Assembly (NCBI GenBank): GCA_963752345.1
Contig: CAVVYA010000009.1
Span: forward strand, 1 to 25,862
Direction: 5' to 3'
DNA from: CAVVYA01 sp963752345
GTDB lineage: Bacteria; Pseudomonadota; Alphaproteobacteria; SMXQ01
DNA: 25,862 nucleotides
Positions within the stretch are counted from its first letter, which is position 1, and each line of letters starts with the position of its first letter. Below are positions 7,179-14,824 of this stretch, piece by piece. The notes under the pieces are model-generated. The model worked only from the letters and a program-made list of their open reading frames with translations. It did no database searches and was not told where the DNA came from. The translations under genes and the position numbers were made by a program.

Positions 7179-7239
7179 CAGTGCGCCGCGCCATTCCCCC
7201 ACCGTGCGTGCCCGGCATTCGCGCACGGACGGCGCACTG
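7179..7239. other. Nested hairpin element between dcd and murA
   Basis: A perfect 10-base outer stem joins CAGTGCGCCG (7179-7188) to CGGCGCACTG (7230-7239). Inside it a perfect 7-base stem joins CCGTGCG (7202-7208) to CGCACGG (7222-7228) around a 13-base loop. A 13-base bulge lies on the 5' side between the stems and a single A on the 3' side. No T-run follows, so it is not a standard terminator. It begins 12 bases after the dcd stop. Confidence 0.7.
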
Positions 7240-7266
7240 ACGAAAGTGCCTTAAGATTTCGCTTTT

Positions 7267-7272
7267 TATAAT
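7267..7272 (+). promoter_or_regulatory. Candidate -10 box for murA
   Basis: A perfect TATAAT lies 47 bases upstream of the murA start, in an AT-rich patch of otherwise GC-rich sequence. No good -35 hexamer is found at the 16-18 base spacing; the nearest TTGAC-like stretch (CTGACG, 7237) is too far. It is therefore only a candidate promoter. Confidence 0.4.
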
Positions 7273-7319
7273 CAGCGGCGCCCTTCGCGGCGTCGGCTCC
7301 AAGAAGTTAGGCAGTCTTT

Positions 7320-8609
7320 ATGGATAGAATCCGCATTCGCGGCGGCCATCGGCTGAACGGCGCCATTCCCATCAGCGGCGCGAAGAACGCGGCGCTGCCG
7401 CTCATGGCGGCGGCGCTGCTGACCGACGAAACCCTGTCGCTCACCAACGTGCCGCATCTCGCCGACATCGCCACCATGGCCGATCTGCTCGCGACCCTCG
7501 GCTGTAGCATCAGCATGGACGGCCATGCCCCGAACGGCGGCCATGACGGCCGCGTGCTGTCGCTCAATGCCAAGACGATCGCCAGCACCACCGCGCCTTA
7601 CGATCTGGTGCGCAAGATGCGCGCCTCCGTGCTGGTACTGGGTCCCCTGGTGGCGCGCGAGGGCGCGGCGCGGGTTTCCATGCCGGGCGGCTGCGCCATC
7701 GGCAACCGGCCGGTCGACCTGCACCTCAAGGGACTCGAGGCGCTCGGCGCCGAGATCGAGCTCGCCGAGGGTTACATCGGCGCGCGCGCGCCCAAAGGCG
7801 GCCTCAAGGGCGGCCATATCGTGTTTCCGTTCGTCTCGGTCGGCGCCACCGAAAACCTGCTCATGGCGGCGAGCCTGGCGCATGGCGAATCGGTCTTGTC
7901 GAATGCCGCGCGCGAGCCGGAAATCACCGATCTGGCCCACTGCCTGGTCGCCATGGGGGCCGACATTTCCGGCATCGGCACCGACACCCTGACGGTGCGC
8001 GGCAAGCCTGCCCTGCACGGCGCGACCCATTCCATCATTCCCGACCGCATCGAAACAGCGACCTATGCCATGGCGGTGGGCGTCACCGGCGGAGAGGTCG
8101 AACTGGTCGGTACCCGGCGCGAGCTGCTCGATGCGCCCCTGGAAAAGCTCGCCGAGGCCGGGCTCAAGATCACGGACACCAAGCGCGGCTTCAAGGTCGC
8201 CCGCGGCGCCCGCGCCCTGAAGGGCGTCGATGTCATGACCGAACCGTTCCCCGGCTTCGCAACGGACTTGCAAGCGCAGATGATGGCACTTATGTCCACT
8301 GCAACGGGTGCCTCGATGATCACCGAGACGATCTTCGAAAACCGCTTCATGCATGTGCCGGAGTTGAGCCGGATGGGCGCCAACATCACGGTGCACGGCG
8401 CTTCGGCCATGGTGCGCGGGGTCAAGAAATTGACCGGCGCGCCGGTCATGGCAACGGATTTGCGGGCGTCGGTTTCGCTCGTGCTGGCCGGTCTCGCTGC
8501 GGAGGGCGAAACCATCGTCAACCGGGTGTATCATCTGGACCGCGGCTATGAGCGGCTGGAGGAAAAGCTGGCGGCCTGCGGGGCGGACATTGAACGGCTC
8601 AAGGCCTGA
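7320..8609 (+). CDS. murA: UDP-N-acetylglucosamine 1-carboxyvinyltransferase
   Basis: The 429-aa product is MurA, which transfers enolpyruvate from PEP to UDP-GlcNAc in the first committed, cytoplasmic step of peptidoglycan synthesis. It opens with the family signature SGAKNAALPLMAAALL, containing the catalytic Lys-Asn pair. The mobile-loop PGGCAIGNRPVDLH carries the nucleophilic Cys (residue 125), which is the fosfomycin target in this family. Later conserved segments include DRIETATYAMA, PFPGFATDLQAQ, ENRFMHVPEL, ATDLRASVSLVLAGL and YHLDRGYERLEEKL. Length and motifs are complete. It heads the run murA, DUF2948, hisG, hisD, which keeps this order in many alphaproteobacteria. Confidence 0.97.
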   Translation: MDRIRIRGGHRLNGAIPISGAKNAALPLMAAALLTDETLSLTNVPHLADIATMADLLATLGCSISMDGHAPNGGHDGRVLSLNAKTIASTTAPYDLVRKMRASVLVLGPLVAREGAARVSMPGGCAIGNRPVDLHLKGLEALGAEIELAEGYIGARAPKGGLKGGHIVFPFVSVGATENLLMAASLAHGESVLSNAAREPEITDLAHCLVAMGADISGIGTDTLTVRGKPALHGATHSIIPDRIETATYAMAVGVTGGEVELVGTRRELLDAPLEKLAEAGLKITDTKRGFKVARGARALKGVDVMTEPFPGFATDLQAQMMALMSTATGASMITETIFENRFMHVPELSRMGANITVHGASAMVRGVKKLTGAPVMATDLRASVSLVLAGLAAEGETIVNRVYHLDRGYERLEEKLAACGADIERLKA

Positions 8610-8650
8610 AAGCCGCGGCCGCGCGGCTGCGCGAAACAGGGTGGAAAAGC

Positions 8651-9118
8651 ATGGGCAAGAAACTCAAGCTGCGCGCCGAAGATGAGGAAGATCTGCGCAT
8701 CCTCGCGGCCGTCCTGCAGGACGCGCTGATCGCCGTCGGCGACATCAAATACCTGCCGGAGGAACGTCGCTTCGTGCTGATCGCCAATCGCTTCTGCTGG
8801 GAGGCGATGCCGTGCGACGCCGACGCGCCCGTCATGCCGAACGACTGTTTCGAGCGCGTCCATACCGGCCTGCGCTTCGAGAATGTGACCGGCGTGCGTC
8901 AGCGCGGCATCGACAAGCTCGACGCCGCCCAGCTCCTCGAACTGCTCACCATCCAGCTCGACCGCGACGCGCTCATTCTGCTGTTCGCCGGCGACGCCGC
9001 CATCCGCGTCGAAACCGACCGGCCGCTGTGCTTCATCGAGGACCTCGATGAGCCTTGGCCGACCAAATGGCGCCCGCGCCACGCGGCGGACGGGGCCGAC
9101 GGCAAGGCGGTCGGCTGA
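8651..9118 (+). CDS. DUF2948 family protein
   Basis: This 155-aa protein matches what I know of DUF2948, a family restricted largely to alphaproteobacteria and usually found between murA and hisG, as here. Typical features are the N-terminal KLRAEDEEDLRILAAVLQDALIAVGD, the central RRFVLIANRFCWE, FERVHTGLRFENVTGVRQRGID and the C-terminal GDAAIRVETDRPLCFIEDLDEPWPT. The protein has no signal or membrane segment and is presumably cytoplasmic. Its biochemical role is unknown; position alone is the clue. The start at 8651 is 41 bases after the murA stop, probably in the same transcript. Confidence 0.92.
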   Translation: MGKKLKLRAEDEEDLRILAAVLQDALIAVGDIKYLPEERRFVLIANRFCWEAMPCDADAPVMPNDCFERVHTGLRFENVTGVRQRGIDKLDAAQLLELLTIQLDRDALILLFAGDAAIRVETDRPLCFIEDLDEPWPTKWRPRHAADGADGKAVG

Positions 9119-9178
9119 CGCGGTTTCGTGATTCTCCGGACACCCCTGGCAGAGCCCCGCGGAAAGCGGTAAAACACC

Positions 9179-9208
9179 GGCCCCACCGTGGCGGGTCATG
9201 GCGGGGCC
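9179..9208 (+). other. Leader hairpin upstream of hisG
   Basis: GGCCCCACC (9179-9187) pairs with GGCGGGGCC (9200-9208) with a single mismatch around a 12-base loop. The stem ends 9 bases before the AAGGA ribosome site of hisG. There is no following T-run and no run of His codons nearby, so classical his attenuation is not supported. Confidence 0.4.
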
Positions 9209-9229
9209 CATGGCTTTAAGGACCGCGTC

Positions 9230-9931
9230 GTGAGCAGCAATGAATCCCTCGTGATGGCCCTCCCCAAGGGGCGCATCCTGAACGAACTGCGCCCGTTGAT
9301 GGAAAGCGCCGGCATCGTGCCGGAGCCGGAATTCGACGACCCGAAGACGCGCAAGCTCAAGTTCGCCACCAACCGGCCCGATCTCGACATCATCAGCGTG
9401 CGCAGCTTCGACGTGGCGACCATCGTCGCCTTCGGCGGCGCGCACATCGGCGTCGCCGGCAACGACGTGCTGATGGAATTCGACTATTCGGAAATCTACG
9501 CGCCGCTCGATCTCGGCATCGGGCGCTGCCGCATGGCGGTGGCCGAGCCGAAGGAGCTCGTCAGCAAGGACGACCCGCGGCGCTGGTCGCATGTCCGCGT
9601 CGCCACCAAATATCCCGAGATCACGCGCCGCCACTTCGCCGCGCGCGGCGTCCAGGCGGAATGCATCAAGCTCAACGGCGCGATGGAATTGGCGCCGTCG
9701 TTGGGCCTGTGCGAGCGCATCGTCGACCTGGTCTCGACCGGCGCCACGCTGCGCGCCAACGGCCTGGTCGAGGTCGAGCAGATCTGCACCATCAGCTCGC
9801 GCCTGATCGTCAACCGCGCCGCGTTGAAGACCAGGCCGGACGAGATCGGCGCCTGGATCGAGCGCTTCGAGAAGGCGGTCGGCGCGGCAAACGGCAAGTC
9901 CGTCAACGGGCGCGGCTCCAATGGCGCGTAA
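9230..9931 (+). CDS. hisG: ATP phosphoribosyltransferase catalytic subunit, short form
   Basis: The product catalyses condensation of ATP with PRPP, the first step of histidine synthesis. Marks are ALPKGRILNE at the N-terminus, IGVAGNDVLME, the EITRRHFAARGV segment, IKLNGAMELAPSLGL and the PRPP-binding DLVSTGATLRANGL. The start is placed at GTG 9230 because AAGGA lies 7 bases upstream; an upstream GTG at 9188 is inside a hairpin and has no ribosome site. The resulting 233 aa is the short HisG, which lacks the C-terminal regulatory domain and in known cases needs HisZ; no hisZ is in this window. The last 11 bases overlap the hisD start, indicating translational coupling. Confidence 0.93.
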   Translation: MSSNESLVMALPKGRILNELRPLMESAGIVPEPEFDDPKTRKLKFATNRPDLDIISVRSFDVATIVAFGGAHIGVAGNDVLMEFDYSEIYAPLDLGIGRCRMAVAEPKELVSKDDPRRWSHVRVATKYPEITRRHFAARGVQAECIKLNGAMELAPSLGLCERIVDLVSTGATLRANGLVEVEQICTISSRLIVNRAALKTRPDEIGAWIERFEKAVGAANGKSVNGRGSNGA

Positions 9932-11223
9932 GCTCAACGCCGCGTCGCCCGGTTTCGCCGCGGATTTCGCCGCCCTGATCGCCGCCAAGCGCGACTCCGA
10001 TGCCGATGTCGGCGCCGCGGCCGCCGCGATCCTCGACGACGTGAAGGCGCGCGGCGATGCCGCGGTGATCGAATATACGGCGGCCTACGACAAGCTCGAT
10101 CTCACGCCGCAGACCATGCGCATCGCCGCCGACGAGATCGCGGCCGCCAGGCGCGCGGTGGACACGGAAACGCTCGACGCGCTGCAGCGTCGCCGCCGAG
10201 CGCATCGAGGCCTATCACCGCCGTCTGCTGCCCCAGGACATGACTTTCACCGACGGCGCGGGCATCCAGCTCGGCGCGCGCTACCGGCCGATCGAGTCGG
10301 TCGGCATCTATGTGCCGGGGGGGCGCGCCGCCTATCCGTCGTCGGTCCTGATGAATGCCGTGCCGGCGCGCATCGCCCGCGTGCCGCGTGTCGTCATGGT
10401 GGTGCCGACGCCCAACAACCACATCAATCCGCTCGTGCTCGCCGCGGCCGAGATCGCGGGCGTCAGCGAGATCTACCGCATCGGCGGCGCCCAGGCGGTC
10501 GGCGCGCTCGCCTTCGGCACGGCGACGATCCGCCCGGTCGACAAGATCGTCGGCCCGGGCAACGCCTATGTGGCGGCCGCCAAGCGCCAGGTGTTCGGCA
10601 CGGTCGGCATCGACATGATCGCCGGCCCGTCGGAAATTCTCGTGCTCGCCGACGGCGCCAATGATCCGGCCTGGATCGCCGCCGATCTGTTGTCCCAGGC
10701 GGAGCACGATCCGTCCTCGCAATCGATCCTGATCACCGACGACGAAGGCTTCGCCGACCGCGTGGCGCGCGCCGTCGACGATCATCTCAAGGTTCTGCCG
10801 CGCGCCGACATCGCCGGCGCGAGCTGGAAAAACTTCGGCGGCATCATCGTCGTGCGCAAGCTGGAAGACGCGCTGCCGCTGGTCGACCGCATCGCGCCCG
10901 AGCATCTCGAAATCGCCGCCGACGACGCGGACGCGCTGGCCGACAAGGTGAAGAATGCCGGCGCGATCTTCCTCGGCCGCTACACGCCGGAAGCGATCGG
11001 CGACTATGTCGCCGGGCCCAACCACGTGCTGCCGACCGCCGGCAGCGCGCGGTTCTCGTCCGGGCTCGGCGTGATCGATTTCCTCAAGCGCACCTCCCTG
11101 GTGCGCTGCGGGCCCGAGGGGCTGGCGGCGGTCGGCCCGGCGGCCCTCAAGCTGGCCGAGGCCGAAGGGCTCGGCGCCCATGGTCTGTCGATCGCCATCC
11201 GCCTCAACCTGCCGCGCGGCTGA
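9921..11223 (+). pseudogene. hisD: Histidinol dehydrogenase, interrupted by an apparent one-base insertion
   Basis: Two overlapping frames together make one HisD of about 433 aa. The first, from ATG 9921, is recognisable as far as VDTETLDALQ; the second carries on as VAAERIEAYHRRLLPQD and runs to 11223. The change falls at about 10186-10192 and dropping one base restores a continuous protein. The downstream part holds the expected residues: the zinc ligands in SQAEHD, the catalytic Glu-His of APEHLEI, the Asp of GDYVAGPNHVLPT and the His near the C-terminus in GLGAHGLS. The enzyme oxidises histidinol to histidine in two NAD-dependent steps. All other features look under selection, so a sequencing error or a very recent mutation is likely. 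No slippery heptamer is present. Confidence 0.88.
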
Positions 11224-11312
11224 CGCGAGCCGGCGCGCCGGCGAAATCCGCTTGACCGGCGCCGGGACCCCGCTCCATTTTCCTCGCGAATTCAATCGGA
11301 TAAGAGGGGCTT

Positions 11313-11531
11313 ATGCCGAAAGAAGCTTTGATCGAGTTTCCCGGGGTCGTCACCGAGTTGCTGCCCAATGCGATGTTTCGCGTCAAGCTCGACAACAATC
11401 ATCAGATCCTTGCCGTGACCTCCGGCAAGATGCGCAAGAACCGTATCCGCGTGCTGGCCGGCGACCGCGTCAATGTTGAAATGACGCCCTATGATCTCTC
11501 CAAGGGGCGCATCACGTTTCGCTTCAAGTAG
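11313..11531 (+). CDS. infA: Translation initiation factor IF-1
   Basis: At 72 aa this is a full-length IF-1, a single S1/OB-fold protein that occupies the ribosomal A site during initiation. The sequence shows EFPGVVTELLPNAMFRVKLDN, then KMRKNRIRVLAGDRVNVEMTPYDLSKGRITFRFK, nearly canonical throughout. A purine-rich stretch, AAGAGGGG, precedes the ATG. It follows hisD by 89 bases and is followed by maf, an order common in alphaproteobacteria. Confidence 0.97.
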   Translation: MPKEALIEFPGVVTELLPNAMFRVKLDNNHQILAVTSGKMRKNRIRVLAGDRVNVEMTPYDLSKGRITFRFK

Positions 11532-11617
11532 GGGGCCGATTCAAGTAGGGGCCGCATTCTCACGGCGCGCGGATGGCCGCCGACGCAAAGCCCATGCCGG
11601 GACGATAGGGACATGAT

Positions 11618-12196
11618 TTGCCACAGCTGATCCTCGCTTCCGCTTCGCCCCGGCGCCTCGAACTGCTGCGCCAGATCGGCATCGCGCCCGACCTCATCCT
11701 TCATCCCGACATCGACGAGACGCCCCGGCGTGGCGAATTGCCCGCCGCCTATGCGCGCCGCCTGGCGCAAGCGAAGGCGCTGCGCATCGCGGCCGATCAT
11801 CCCGGCGCCTTCGTCCTGGCCGCCGACACGGTGGTCGCCTGCGGCCGGCGCATCCTGCCCAAGGCGGAAAGCGAAGCCCAGGCGGAGGCCTGCCTCAAGC
11901 TGCTCTCCGGCCGGCGTCACCGGGTGCTGAGCGGCGTCTCGCTGGTCGACGGCTCGGGCACGGCGGCGACGCGGCTGGCCACCACGACGGTGACCTTCGC
12001 GCGCCTGACTCCCGAAGATATCGCCGCCTATCTCGCCGCGGGCGAGTGGCACGGCAAGGCCGGCGGCTACGCCATCCAGGGCCGCGCCGCGATGCATGTG
12101 CGCTGGCTCGCCGGGTCCTATTCCAACGTGGTCGGCCTGCCGCTTTACGAAACGGCAGCTTTATTGCGCGGCCGCGGCTACCCTGTGCCGGTTTGA
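11618..12196 (+). CDS. maf: Maf-family nucleoside triphosphate pyrophosphatase
   Basis: This 192-aa protein has the Maf signature: LASASPRRLELL at the N-terminus, PDIDETP, LAADTVV containing the catalytic Asp region, the GRRHRVLSGV strand, GYAIQGRAA and GSYSNVVGLPLYE. Family members hydrolyse non-canonical or modified nucleotides such as dTTP, UTP or m7GTP to monophosphates, acting as cytoplasmic house-cleaning enzymes. The start is TTG 11618, which gives the expected beginning just before LILASASPRR. A nearby ATG at 11613 is out of frame and ends after five codons. It lies between infA and the RNase G gene. Confidence 0.93.
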   Translation: MPQLILASASPRRLELLRQIGIAPDLILHPDIDETPRRGELPAAYARRLAQAKALRIAADHPGAFVLAADTVVACGRRILPKAESEAQAEACLKLLSGRRHRVLSGVSLVDGSGTAATRLATTTVTFARLTPEDIAAYLAAGEWHGKAGGYAIQGRAAMHVRWLAGSYSNVVGLPLYETAALLRGRGYPVPV

Positions 12197-12219
12197 AGCC
12201 TTCGCGGAGTCTGGCGGCC

Positions 12220-13455
12220 ATGTTCGATGAGATTCTGTCCACCGTGTCGTCGGGCGGCACCCGCACCGCGTTGCGCGAGGATGGCAGCGTGGTCGAGCTG
12301 TTCATCGAGCCCGCCGAGGCCGCGACCCTGATCGGCACCGTCCATCTCGGCCGCATCGTCAAGGTGCTCAAGGGCATGGGCGCCTGTTTCGTCGAACTCG
12401 GCCTCGAGCGCGCCGGCTTCCTGCCGCTGCACGCCATCGAGCGCGCGGGTTCCGGCCCCGCTCCGCTGATCCACGAAGGCGCCGCCGTGCTCGTCCAGGT
12501 GGTCAAGGACCCGCAGGGTGGCAAGGGCGCCGAATTGACCCTCAACTTGAGCCTGCCGGGCCGCCATCTGGTCTACGCGCCGCACCAGCGCGGCCTGGTG
12601 TTTTCGCGCCGGCTCGCCGACGAGGCCGAGCGTCAGCGGCTCGCCGCGGCCTTGGAAGCCATCGCGCGGCCCGACGAAGGCTTCATCCTGCGCACCGCCG
12701 CGCGCGGCGCCACGACCGACGACCTGGCGCGCGACGCCGCCTGGCTGCGCGAGGCCTGGGCCTCGATCGAGGCCAGTGCCGCTACGGCCAAGCCGCCGGC
12801 TTGCGTATGGCGCGACCTGTCGCCGCTCGCCCGCATGCTGCGCGACCGCGGCCATGCGGGAGTCCGCCGCGTCGTGACCGACGATCCGGCGGCGCAGCGC
12901 GCGGCGCAGGAGTATGGCCGGCGCTTCATGCCGTGGCTCGCCGGCAACATCGAGCTGTCGCGCGGCGATATCGCGCTGTTCGACCGCTTCGGCATCGACG
13001 AGGACATCGCCGCGGCCTTGGCGCCGCGCGTGCCGCTGCCGAGCGGCGGCTTCCTGATGATCGAGCCGACCCACGCGTTCACCGCGGTCGACGTCAACAC
13101 CGGGCGGCACATCGGCGATACCAACCAGGCCGACACCATTCTCGGCACCAATCTGGAGGCGGCACAGGCAGTGGCGCACCAGGTCCGTCTGCGCAATCTT
13201 TCCGGCCTGATCGTCGTCGATTTCGTTCATATGCTGGACGAGGAGCATCAGGCGCGCGTGCTCGCCGCCGTGCGCGAGGGTTTCGCCGGGGATCCCATGT
13301 TCGTCCGCATCGGCGGCTTCACCGACCTCGGCCTGTTCGAGATCGCGCGCCGGCGCGGCCGGCCACCGCTGCATGAAATCCTGACCGCGCCCTGCGCCGC
13401 TTGCGAGGGCACCGGGCGAATGTTCCGTCGGGAGATCATCGCGGACGGCGCGTAA
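12220..13455 (+). CDS. rng: Ribonuclease E/G family protein (RNase G)
   Basis: The start at 12220 gives 411 aa; the longer open frame from 12046 overlaps maf and is not protein-like. An S1-type RNA-binding region spans roughly residues 35-120 (IGTVHLGRIVKVLKGMGACFVELG). The catalytic DNase I-like domain has FTAVDVNTGRH near residue 290 and LIVVDFVHM near 333, whose aspartates bind the catalytic magnesium. The zinc-link is CAACEGTG near the C-terminus. Lacking the long RNase E tail, it fits RNase G, which processes 16S rRNA 5' ends and decays mRNA. It is shorter than the E. coli protein (489 aa), as is usual in this gene context. Confidence 0.92.
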   Translation: MFDEILSTVSSGGTRTALREDGSVVELFIEPAEAATLIGTVHLGRIVKVLKGMGACFVELGLERAGFLPLHAIERAGSGPAPLIHEGAAVLVQVVKDPQGGKGAELTLNLSLPGRHLVYAPHQRGLVFSRRLADEAERQRLAAALEAIARPDEGFILRTAARGATTDDLARDAAWLREAWASIEASAATAKPPACVWRDLSPLARMLRDRGHAGVRRVVTDDPAAQRAAQEYGRRFMPWLAGNIELSRGDIALFDRFGIDEDIAAALAPRVPLPSGGFLMIEPTHAFTAVDVNTGRHIGDTNQADTILGTNLEAAQAVAHQVRLRNLSGLIVVDFVHMLDEEHQARVLAAVREGFAGDPMFVRIGGFTDLGLFEIARRRGRPPLHEILTAPCAACEGTGRMFRREIIADGA

Positions 13456-13531
13456 GGCGATCCGGCTCCGACCGGTTGCCACATGCCCGCCCGCCGCCAT
13501 AGAGTTTTAGAGGAATGGGAAGGGGGCTCTC

Positions 13532-13972
13532 ATGAAAGGACAATTTCGGCGGCTCGCCGCGGCGGCGCTGGCGCTCGTGGCGGCGACCTGCAGCAACGCG
13601 CAAACCGTGCAGGACAGCGCGACCGATGCCGGTGTGCAGCGCAGCTTCGACGCGCCTTATGAAAAGGTGCGGGATGCCGCCCGCGCCGCCTTGATCCTGA
13701 TGAATCTCAAGCCATCTATCGAACGGGAAGACCCGGAGGGCTTCGTCATCGTCATCTCGCGGCCTCCGCGCGCGACCAGTTGGGGCGAGGTCGGCCGGGT
13801 GATCGTGGCCAAGTCCGATACGCGGCCTATCACCGTTCATGCCCTCTATGAGAAGCGCATGAACCTGCCGTTCGGCTCGTCCGGCCGTTTCGGCCGCAAC
13901 CTGTTCAGTAAGATGGACGCCATTTTGTTCCCGCAAGTGGCGCCCGCCGTATCGTCCGAGAACCCTTCATGA
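13532..13972 (+). CDS. Secreted hypothetical protein, 146 aa
   Basis: The N-terminus is a clear signal peptide: MKGQFRR, then a hydrophobic Ala/Leu core, with likely signal peptidase I cleavage after SNA at residue 23. The mature domain (SFDAPYEKVRDAARAALILMNLKPSIEREDPEGFVIVISRPP...) has the alpha-beta rhythm of small periplasmic proteins in which a helix follows a (S/T)FDAPxEKV start, similar in style to DUF3568-like domains. I would not assign a function. GAAGGGGG supplies a good ribosome site. Its TGA overlaps the ATG of yacG by four bases (ATGA), so the two are translationally coupled. Confidence 0.75.
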   Translation: MKGQFRRLAAAALALVAATCSNAQTVQDSATDAGVQRSFDAPYEKVRDAARAALILMNLKPSIEREDPEGFVIVISRPPRATSWGEVGRVIVAKSDTRPITVHALYEKRMNLPFGSSGRFGRNLFSKMDAILFPQVAPAVSSENPS

Positions 13973-14247
13973 GCGATGACAGCACATCCGACGACGACAA
14001 GCCGGCCGACGGCCGGCCGGCGGGCGACGCGGTGACCCATTTTCCGGCCGCCGGGCGCGCGAAGGCCTGCCCGATCTGCGGCAAGCCGGTGAAGCTGGAG
14101 ACCCGGCCGTTCTGTTCCAAGCGCTGCGCGGACATCGACCTCGGCCGCTGGCTCGGCGAGGCCTACCGCATTCCCGCCGAGGAACCGCCCGAAGGCCACG
14201 AGGCGGAGGGCGCGGCCCCGTCGGATGAGGAGCCCGGGAGCCGCTAG
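13969..14247 (+). CDS. yacG: DNA gyrase inhibitor YacG
   Basis: The 92-aa product contains the YacG zinc finger CPICGKPV...PFCSKRCADIDLGRWLGEAYRIP, with four cysteine ligands in two Cys-x2/3-Cys pairs, followed by the conserved DLGRWLxExYRIP helix. In E. coli YacG binds GyrB and inhibits gyrase. Here the zinc core is preceded by an acidic, Ser/Asp-rich extension of about 30 residues and followed by an acidic tail, both common in alphaproteobacterial versions. It is coupled to the upstream secreted protein by an ATGA overlap and lies just upstream of tRNA-Phe. Confidence 0.93.
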   Translation: MSDDSTSDDDKPADGRPAGDAVTHFPAAGRAKACPICGKPVKLETRPFCSKRCADIDLGRWLGEAYRIPAEEPPEGHEAEGAAPSDEEPGSR

Positions 14248-14286
14248 GCGGTCCGGATCGGTTCGTCGGGGCTCAGTCCAAGCTGC

Positions 14287-14315
14287 TGGACAGGTGGGGT
14301 GATTTTGCCTATAAG
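14287..14315 (+). promoter_or_regulatory. Promoter of tRNA-Phe
   Basis: TGGACA (14287-14292, five of six matches to TTGACA) is followed after exactly 17 bases by TATAAG (14310-14315, five of six matches to TATAAT). The mature tRNA starts 43 bases after the -10 box, a reasonable precursor leader length. Confidence 0.6.
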
Positions 14316-14357
14316 CGCCACTCCCGCCGCCTTGGCCGTCCGGCCCGGGCTTCGTGT

Positions 14358-14433
<76 letters not shown>

Positions 14434-14487
14434 CTCTTTCAAGCACTTAGCCGCGCGATTGGACCGAAGTGGGACGAGTTTTCCATT

Positions 14488-14778
14488 TTACGTCCACTGG
14501 TTTTCCAGCTTTTGTTTCGGGGACGTTCGCCGTTGGGTGCCCTCGAGCTTCCTGATGGCTGCGGTCGCCAGGGTTTTTCGGCTCGCCTTCTCGATGTAGA
14601 TGTCGGCGGCGGCGTCCGACTTGTGGCCCAAGACCGCTTTGATCTGTTCCTTCGTGCAGCCAGCCTCGGCGAGCTTCAGAGAATTTCGATTCTGCTCGCG
14701 ATGCTGGCAGAGCGATGAGGCGCGCCTTCGCTCACCACCGGCACCGCTCTCGCTCGGAACGGATCGCGCATAGGCCCG
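14488..14778 (-). pseudogene. Tyrosine recombinase (phage-type integrase), C-terminal relic
   Basis: On the minus strand a frame ending at 14488 encodes LKLAEAGCTKEQIKAVLGHK, then SDAAADIYIEKASRKTLATA and a short tail. This is the end of a tyrosine recombinase: the AEAGCT/GHKS segment is box III, and the Tyr of DIYIEKAS is the DNA-cleaving nucleophile. Just upstream, HREQNR sits where the box II His-x-x-Arg should be, but its spacing is disturbed. Earlier parts are absent: the frame reaches a stop at 14779-14781 with no start codon and no core-binding domain. The relic points towards the tRNA-Phe 3' end, the usual orientation of an integrase beside its attachment site. Confidence 0.82.
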
Positions 14779-14824
14779 TTAGGCAGCGGAGGCCGGTGTC
14801 GTCAGACCTGTAAGGGATTCGTAT

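Noticed and set aside
9119..9229. Possible histidine attenuator leader peptide before hisG
   Set aside because: No run of His codons and no terminator T-run follow the hairpin.
10316..10322. G homopolymer in hisD as the frameshift site
   Set aside because: The downstream frame is already correct before this run (LLPQD precedes it), so the shift lies upstream near 10190.
11613..11630. ATG-initiated five-codon frame overlapping the maf start
   Set aside because: It could be a coupling minicistron, but its size makes chance equally likely and Maf homology fixes the TTG at 11618.
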